Part shown: piece by piece, positions 59,651 through 64,000 of the stretch
Position numbering within the stretch: the stretch's first letter is position 1
How the letters are laid out: each line of letters opens with the position of its first letter
DNA from: Onishia taeanensis
GTDB taxonomy: Bacteria; Pseudomonadota; Gammaproteobacteria; Pseudomonadales; Halomonadaceae
Direction of reading: 5' to 3'
Assembly: GCF_013349955.1 (NCBI RefSeq)
Contig: NZ_JABVXC010000004.1
Location: 242,547 to 306,546 of the forward strand
Length of the DNA: 64,000 nt
Made by a program: the position numbers and the translations under genes
The notes under the pieces: model-generated
Database searches by the model: none
What the model was told of the DNA's origin: nothing
Seen by the model: the letters and a program-made list of their open reading frames with translations, nothing else

Positions 59651-60243
59651 GCTTCACCTCCTGGAACGGCAATTCCTGGAACGACAATGGCCGGGGCCTC
59701 ATTGGCCAAGACCTTAGCGGCCAGCGTCTTGTCATCTACCGGATACAGGGTGTAGACCAGCGTCACCGTCTTGATGTCGTCGGGCAGGTCGCGGGTCAAT
59801 TGGAAGACCAGCGGCGCCTCATAGCGCTCACCGGCGTCGAGTCGCTGCTCCTGAAAACAGAAGCAGGTCACCTTGCGCATATATAGCGACGCCTCTGAGG
59901 GTGACACGCTGGGCACCGCCCGCCCCCAGCCCGCCTGTTTACCATGATTGGTGAAAGCAAAATGGACCTCGGTGGCCGCGCCGGGATGGACACGCACCTG
60001 ACGGTCGAGCACCTCGAGCTTCCAGGGAAGCCCGGGGCTGCCTCGGGTGATGAACTGCACGGTAATCACACGGGACTCATCGATGCTGTCGCGGATCAGG
60101 GCCTGAGCGGTGTTCTCGACCTTGCCGTTGATGCCTGTCACCCGACAGAAGGCGTCATACAGGGGCACCAGAGCAAAGGCGAAGACGAACATCGCCAGCA
60201 GGACCACCAATGTGCGCGTTACCGTGCGCTGCACTCCTGTCAT
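59647..60243 (-). CDS. ctaG: cytochrome c oxidase assembly protein CtaG/Cox11
   Basis: A 198-residue copper chaperone for the CuB site. One N-terminal anchor (TLVVLLAMFVFAFALVPLYDAFCRVTG) and a periplasmic immunoglobulin-like domain with the copper-binding CFCFQEQ motif. The C-terminal DIKTVTLVYTLYPVD is conserved. It lies between coxA and coxC as in most proteobacterial cox operons. Confidence 0.94.
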   Translation of the reverse strand: MTGVQRTVTRTLVVLLAMFVFAFALVPLYDAFCRVTGINGKVENTAQALIRDSIDESRVITVQFITRGSPGLPWKLEVLDRQVRVHPGAATEVHFAFTNHGKQAGWGRAVPSVSPSEASLYMRKVTCFCFQEQRLDAGERYEAPLVFQLTRDLPDDIKTVTLVYTLYPVDDKTLAAKVLANEAPAIVVPGIAVPGGEA

Positions 60244-60265
60244 GAGCCTTCCTCCCTCACCAGCC

Positions 60266-60346
60266 CAGATACCCCTGCGCAGACAACTCTGCTCAGATAA
60301 CCCTTCCTAATAACCCTGCCTAATAACTCTGGCTAGATACCCCGCA
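60266..60346. repeat. six imperfect 13-14 bp tandem units between coxA and ctaG
   Basis: Units: CAGATACCCCTGCG, CAGACAACTCTGCT, CAGATAACCCTTCC, TAATAACCCTGCC, TAATAACTCTGGC, TAGATACCCCGCA. They fill most of the 136-base spacer. Confidence 0.75.
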
Positions 60347-60379
60347 CCAACGCCCAGGCAGGCTTTAATGCTTCTGGTG

Positions 60380-62032
60380 TTAATGCTCTTGATGCTGGAA
60401 TCGTGGCGGCGTCTCGAAGGTGTGCAACGGCGCGGGACTCGGCACCGTCCACTCAAGGTCCACGGCACCGTCCCAGGCCTTGGCCGGGGCCTTCTCGCCG
60501 CCGCGCACGCACTTGATGATCATCAACACGAACAGCAGCTGCGAGGTGCCGAACAGCAAGGCACCGATGCTCGAGGCCATGTTGAAGTCGGCAAACTGCA
60601 GCGCGTAGTCAGGTATGCGACGCGGCATGCCGGCCAGCCCAGAGAAATGCATGGGGAAGAAGGTCAGGTTCACCCCCACGACCGAGGTCCAGAAATGCCA
60701 GCGGCCGAGCCGTTCATTGGGGTAATGACCGGTCCACTTGGGCAGCCAATAGTAGACGGCGGCCATGATGGCGAAGACCGCCCCCGGCACCAGCACATAG
60801 TGGAAATGCGCGACGACGAAGTAGGTGTCGTGATACTGGAAGTCGGCCGGTGCAATCGCCAGCATCAGGCCGGAGAAGCCGCCAATACTGAACAGCACCA
60901 CGAAAGCCAGCGCGAACAGCATCGGCGTCTCGAAGGAAATCGAGCCCTGGAATAGCGTGGCGATCCAGTTGAACACCTTCACCCCGGTCGGCACCGCAAT
61001 CAGCATGGTGGTGTACATGAAGAACAGTTCGGCGACCAGCGGCAGGCCGACGGCGAACATGTGATGCGCCCAGACCAGAAACGACAGGATGGCAATCGAG
61101 GACGTCGCATAGACCATCGAGGCGTAGCCGAACAGCCGCTTGCGAGCGAAGGTCGGGATGATGGCCGAGACGATACCGAACGCCGGCAGAATCATGATGT
61201 AGACCTCGGGATGGCCGAAGAACCAGAAGATATGCTGGAACATCACCGGATCGCCGCCGCCCGCAGCATTGAAGAAGCTGGTGCCGAAGTTGATATCCAG
61301 CAGCATCATGGTGATGACACCGGCCAGTACCGGCATCACCGCGATCAGCAGGAAGGCCGTGATCAGCCAGGTCCAGACGAACAGCGGCATATCCATCATG
61401 CGCATGCCCGGGGCACGCAAATTGAGGATGGTGGCGATAATATTGATGGCCCCCAGGATCGAACTGATGCCCGCCATATGCAGCGAGAGAATGAAGAAGG
61501 TCGTGGATGGCGGCGAGTAGGTGGTCGACAGCGGCGCATAGAAGGTCCAGCCGAAGTTGGGCCCACCGCCCGGCATCAGCAGCGTCGACAGCAGCAGCGT
61601 GAAGGCGACCGGCAACAGCCAGAAGCTGAAATTGTTGAGCCGCGGCAGCGCCATGTCTGGCGCCCCGATCTGCAAGGGAATCATCCAGTTGGCAAGACCC
61701 ACGAACCCCGGCATGACCGCACCGAACACCATGATCAGCCCATGCATGGTGGTCATCTGGTTGAAGAACTCCGGCTGCACGAGCTGCAGGCCGGGTTGGA
61801 AGAGCTCGGCACGCACCACCAGCGCGAAAATCCCGCCAATGAAAAACATGCTCAGCGAGAAGATCAGGTAGAGCGTACCGATCTCCTTGTGATTGGTGGT
61901 CAACAGCCAGCGCAGCAGGCCTTTGGGGCCGTGGTGGTAGCCTGCGTCGGCATGACCCGCCGTTCCCGAGGCATCACCGGCCTGCTCGACACGATTCTGT
62001 GGTGGTAACTGTGGAGGTAGCTTGGGCGCCAT
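60380..62032 (-). CDS. coxA: cytochrome c oxidase subunit I
   Basis: A 550-residue, twelve-helix heme-copper subunit. The low-spin heme His is in TMHGLIMVFGAV. The CuB/heme region has FGHPEVYIMILPAFGIV (the Glu proton gate and His-Tyr pair) and WAHHMFAVG. HFHYVLVPGAVFAI holds the heme a3 ligand. Type A1 oxidase by the Glu motif. Follows coxB at 63 bases. Pumps protons while reducing oxygen. Confidence 0.96.
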   Translation of the reverse strand: MAPKLPPQLPPQNRVEQAGDASGTAGHADAGYHHGPKGLLRWLLTTNHKEIGTLYLIFSLSMFFIGGIFALVVRAELFQPGLQLVQPEFFNQMTTMHGLIMVFGAVMPGFVGLANWMIPLQIGAPDMALPRLNNFSFWLLPVAFTLLLSTLLMPGGGPNFGWTFYAPLSTTYSPPSTTFFILSLHMAGISSILGAINIIATILNLRAPGMRMMDMPLFVWTWLITAFLLIAVMPVLAGVITMMLLDINFGTSFFNAAGGGDPVMFQHIFWFFGHPEVYIMILPAFGIVSAIIPTFARKRLFGYASMVYATSSIAILSFLVWAHHMFAVGLPLVAELFFMYTTMLIAVPTGVKVFNWIATLFQGSISFETPMLFALAFVVLFSIGGFSGLMLAIAPADFQYHDTYFVVAHFHYVLVPGAVFAIMAAVYYWLPKWTGHYPNERLGRWHFWTSVVGVNLTFFPMHFSGLAGMPRRIPDYALQFADFNMASSIGALLFGTSQLLFVLMIIKCVRGGEKAPAKAWDGAVDLEWTVPSPAPLHTFETPPRFQHQEH

Positions 62033-62095
62033 CGGTATCTCCTGTCATTCGGGTGATCGCGACGCGGGCGTCGCGAACAAGAGCCGTCAGGCCGG

Positions 62096-63211
62096 CTATT
62101 CGAGCCTTGCCTGAATCTCCGACGGCTGCACGCTATCCCCGGTATCGTTGCCCCAGGCATTGCGCTCATAGGTAATCACGGCGGCAATCTCCACCGGGCT
62201 CAGGCTACTGCTGAAGGCAGGCATCGGCTTACCCGCCACCCCGTTGATGACGGTAGCGATGTGCCGGTCCCGCTCGGCTATCAGGGCAGGATTGTTGGTC
62301 AATGCCGGGAAGACCGGCGGACTCCCCGAGCCATCGACCTGATGGCAAGAGGCACAGATCGACTCATAGACCTGCTGGCCACGGGACATCAGTTCGTCCA
62401 TGGTCCACTCACGATCAACGCCGCTGGCTTCCCTGGCCGCGGCCTGCTTGCGTTCGGCGAGCCAGCTATCGAAGGCTTCGGGTTCCATTGCTTCGACCAC
62501 CACCGGCATGAAGCCATGATTACGCCCACATAGTTCGGTGCACTGGCCGCGATAGGTTCCGGGCGTTTCGATGCGCACCCAGTTTTCGTTGACGAAACCG
62601 GGAATGGCGTCCTGCTTGACGGCGAGGTCAGGCACCCACCAGGAGTGCACCACATCATCAGAGGTCAGCAGGAAACGCACCTTCCGCCCCACCGGCAGCA
62701 CCAGCGGCTCGTCAACTTCGAGCAGGTAATTCTCGCCCTTGGCAGCGAGGCCATCGATCTGATCGCGAGGCGTGGTGAGGTTGGAGGTAAAGGCAACGTC
62801 CTCGCCCAGGTATTCATAGTGCCAGCGCCACTGCTGCCCCGTGACCATCACGTCCAGATCGGCATCTTTGGCGTCATACATCTGCTTGAGGGTGGCGGTC
62901 GCCGGCAGTGCCATGCCGATCAGAATCAGCAAGGGAACCGCCGTCCAGATCACTTCAACCTTGGTGTTTTCGTGGAAAAGAGAGGCTTTGGCGCCCTTCG
63001 AGCGACGGTAGCGGAAGAGGGAGTAGAACATCACACCGAAGACGACGACGCCGATCACCACACAGATCCAGAAGATCGTCATGTGCAAGCCGTGGATATC
63101 GCGACTCAGGGCCGTCACACCAAGCGGCATGTTCCAGCCATGGACCAGGGTCGAACGTGTCAGCCAGACGCTACCGCCAACGGCTGCCACCACACCAGGC
63201 AAATTGCGCAT
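62096..63211 (-). CDS. coxB: cytochrome c oxidase subunit II with fused cytochrome c domain
   Basis: A 371-residue caa3-type subunit II. Two N-terminal helices precede the cupredoxin domain with CuA ligands in DDVVHSWWVPD and GQCTELCGRNHGFM. From about residue 280 a cytochrome c domain is fused, with the heme motif CASCH and axial Met in KPMPAFSSSLS. First gene of the cox operon. GGAGGAGCCGATG-type ribosome site (CAAGGAGGAGCCG) precedes the ATG. Confidence 0.95.
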   Translation of the reverse strand: MRNLPGVVAAVGGSVWLTRSTLVHGWNMPLGVTALSRDIHGLHMTIFWICVVIGVVVFGVMFYSLFRYRRSKGAKASLFHENTKVEVIWTAVPLLILIGMALPATATLKQMYDAKDADLDVMVTGQQWRWHYEYLGEDVAFTSNLTTPRDQIDGLAAKGENYLLEVDEPLVLPVGRKVRFLLTSDDVVHSWWVPDLAVKQDAIPGFVNENWVRIETPGTYRGQCTELCGRNHGFMPVVVEAMEPEAFDSWLAERKQAAAREASGVDREWTMDELMSRGQQVYESICASCHQVDGSGSPPVFPALTNNPALIAERDRHIATVINGVAGKPMPAFSSSLSPVEIAAVITYERNAWGNDTGDSVQPSEIQARLE

Positions 63212-63261
63212 CGGCTCCTCCTTGTCTATCTGGTCACGGTCATTGTGAGCACGCCGCCCGC

Positions 63262-63322
63262 ACTTCTGACGTCCCTGACGTTCCGAACTTCTCAGACTTC
63301 CCAGACATCTTTGACCTACGGC
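63262..63322. repeat. imperfect 9-bp repeats upstream of coxB
   Basis: ACGTCCCTG, ACGTTCCGA, ACTTCTCAG, ACTTCCCAG, ACATCTTTG and ACCTACGGC follow in phase from 63269. They occupy the leader or promoter region of the cox operon. Confidence 0.55.
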
Positions 63323-63490
63323 TGAAGCCAGGGTCCGCCATGGCTCAAGCGAGCCACGACAAAGATGAGTATAGAAAGGTTGACGAGATATCCTTATTCA
63401 GGGTATGCGCAATCACTAAACGCAGCCATCAACGTTAGTAGGGTCTCTCGCTCGGACGCCATCCAGGTGCTCACCCCGCCCCGGCCTTGC

Positions 63491-63664
63491 CTAGTCTGCC
63501 GCGCTCATGGCCAGCATGAAGACGCCCACCACCAGCACCAGCGCCATCAGCAGCCCAACGATAATAAAAGCGACCGGCTTGCCCTCTTCGAAGTCCTTCT
63601 TGCGCTGCTGCTCCTTCTGCACCCCGAAGAAAGCCGCCAGCACCGACTTGATCACCTGCCACAT
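63491..63664 (-). CDS. DUF2970 family small membrane protein
   Basis: A 57-residue protein reading WQVIKSVLAAFFGVQKEQQRKKDFEEG followed by one membrane helix (VAFIIVGLLMALVLVVGVFML). This is the DUF2970 pattern. Start 63664 is chosen because AGGGGGCGCTG lies upstream; an ATG at 63706 would add 14 hydrophilic residues and is also possible. It lies upstream of coxB on the same strand at 279 bases. Function unknown. Confidence 0.72.
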   Translation of the reverse strand: MWQVIKSVLAAFFGVQKEQQRKKDFEEGKPVAFIIVGLLMALVLVVGVFMLAMSAAD

Positions 63665-64000
63665 CAGCGCCCCCTGCGTTCGCTCATCACCCCAGTCACT
63701 CTGCATATAAAAGCCGACTTCCATCAGAGAATGGGTGAAAAACGCCATTTCCGCACGGCACGGCGACCCGGCGCTTCTATACTCAGGAGTAGCTAAAGAC
63801 CAGCGTGAGTGGAGAAAATGATCACTCGGTAATTATTAGTCAGCTATTAGCGAACCCAGATGCTACCCCAAGCAATAACCTGAAGATGGCTTGCAAAAAA
63901 CGTGATGATGAAAGATCGCTATATGTCGGGTCCCGTGTGATTAACCACCCGCTTGGTAAATAACTCAGGGTGCTTGATCTGCCATACCTTCATCACCTCA
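63665..64000. other. right edge of the window
   Basis: Mostly AT-rich DNA without a recognised gene. From 63919 to the edge the minus strand is open (reading MKVWQIKHPELFTKRVV then NHTGPDI and a stop) and could be the end of a gene that begins outside the window. Too short to identify. Confidence 0.3.

Overview
The window reads as a stretch of chromosome from a GC-rich gammaproteobacterium close to Halomonas (Halomonadaceae). The evidence is the infC-rpmI-rplT-pheST-ihfA block with thrS, a heme-c-containing caa3-type oxidase operon, a RegBA-type redox two-component system, ketone-body/PHB genes (3-hydroxybutyrate dehydrogenase and ScoAB) and a split glycine-cleavage locus. No rRNA, tRNA, CRISPR array or intact insertion sequence was recognised. 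Family names come from protein motifs read by eye; no database search was possible.

Layout. 0.1-8.3 kb: a YjfB-type motility-associated peptide, RegB/RegA, 3-hydroxybutyrate dehydrogenase, an inositol-monophosphatase family protein, GrxA, a DUF1338-like protein, and a LysR/MFS divergent pair. 8.4-21.3 kb: a phosphonate-catabolism island. Its plus-strand arm carries a TmpA/TmpB-like pair (2-oxoglutarate hydroxylase plus HD-domain mixed-valent di-iron oxygenase) beside a divergent LysR gene. Its minus-strand arm carries PhnR, a PhnS2/T2/U2-type 2-aminoethylphosphonate ABC importer, PhnW, PhnX, an FAD amine oxidoreductase and an EamA transporter. The same perfect 12-bp palindrome precedes phnS and phnW and is the likely PhnR operator. 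Decayed gene fragments lie at both ends of the island.

21.5-35.5 kb: thioredoxin, an MFS transporter, ScoAB with a divergent LysR gene, an envelope cluster (acyltransferase, LysM/LytM lipoprotein, glycosyltransferase, PAP2 phosphatase), AlkB, and a yhiI-rbbA-yhhJ-like exporter operon. 35.7-42.4 kb: an AGCS symporter-gcvT operon divergent from gcvH-gcvP, with a duplicated near-palindrome in the 635-bp gap. 42.5-54 kb: LysR, YfcL, PpnN, MioC, DUF2788, then ihfA, pheT, pheS, rplT, rpmI, infC and thrS, with infC starting at a non-canonical ATC codon. 54-64 kb: an OmpA-family lipoprotein, a DUF2489 protein, and the cytochrome c oxidase operon coxB-coxA-ctaG-coxC-SURF1-hypothetical-ctaA, with a DUF2909 gene antisense within it.

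How the genes fit together. The island could turn trimethylaminoethylphosphonate into glycine betaine plus phosphate, and 2-aminoethylphosphonate into acetaldehyde, alanine and phosphate. This would supply phosphate and, in a halophile, an osmolyte. 3-Hydroxybutyrate dehydrogenase with ScoAB gives a 3-hydroxybutyrate to acetoacetyl-CoA route. A recurring oddity is short tandem repeats (9-18 bp units) in several intergenic spacers.
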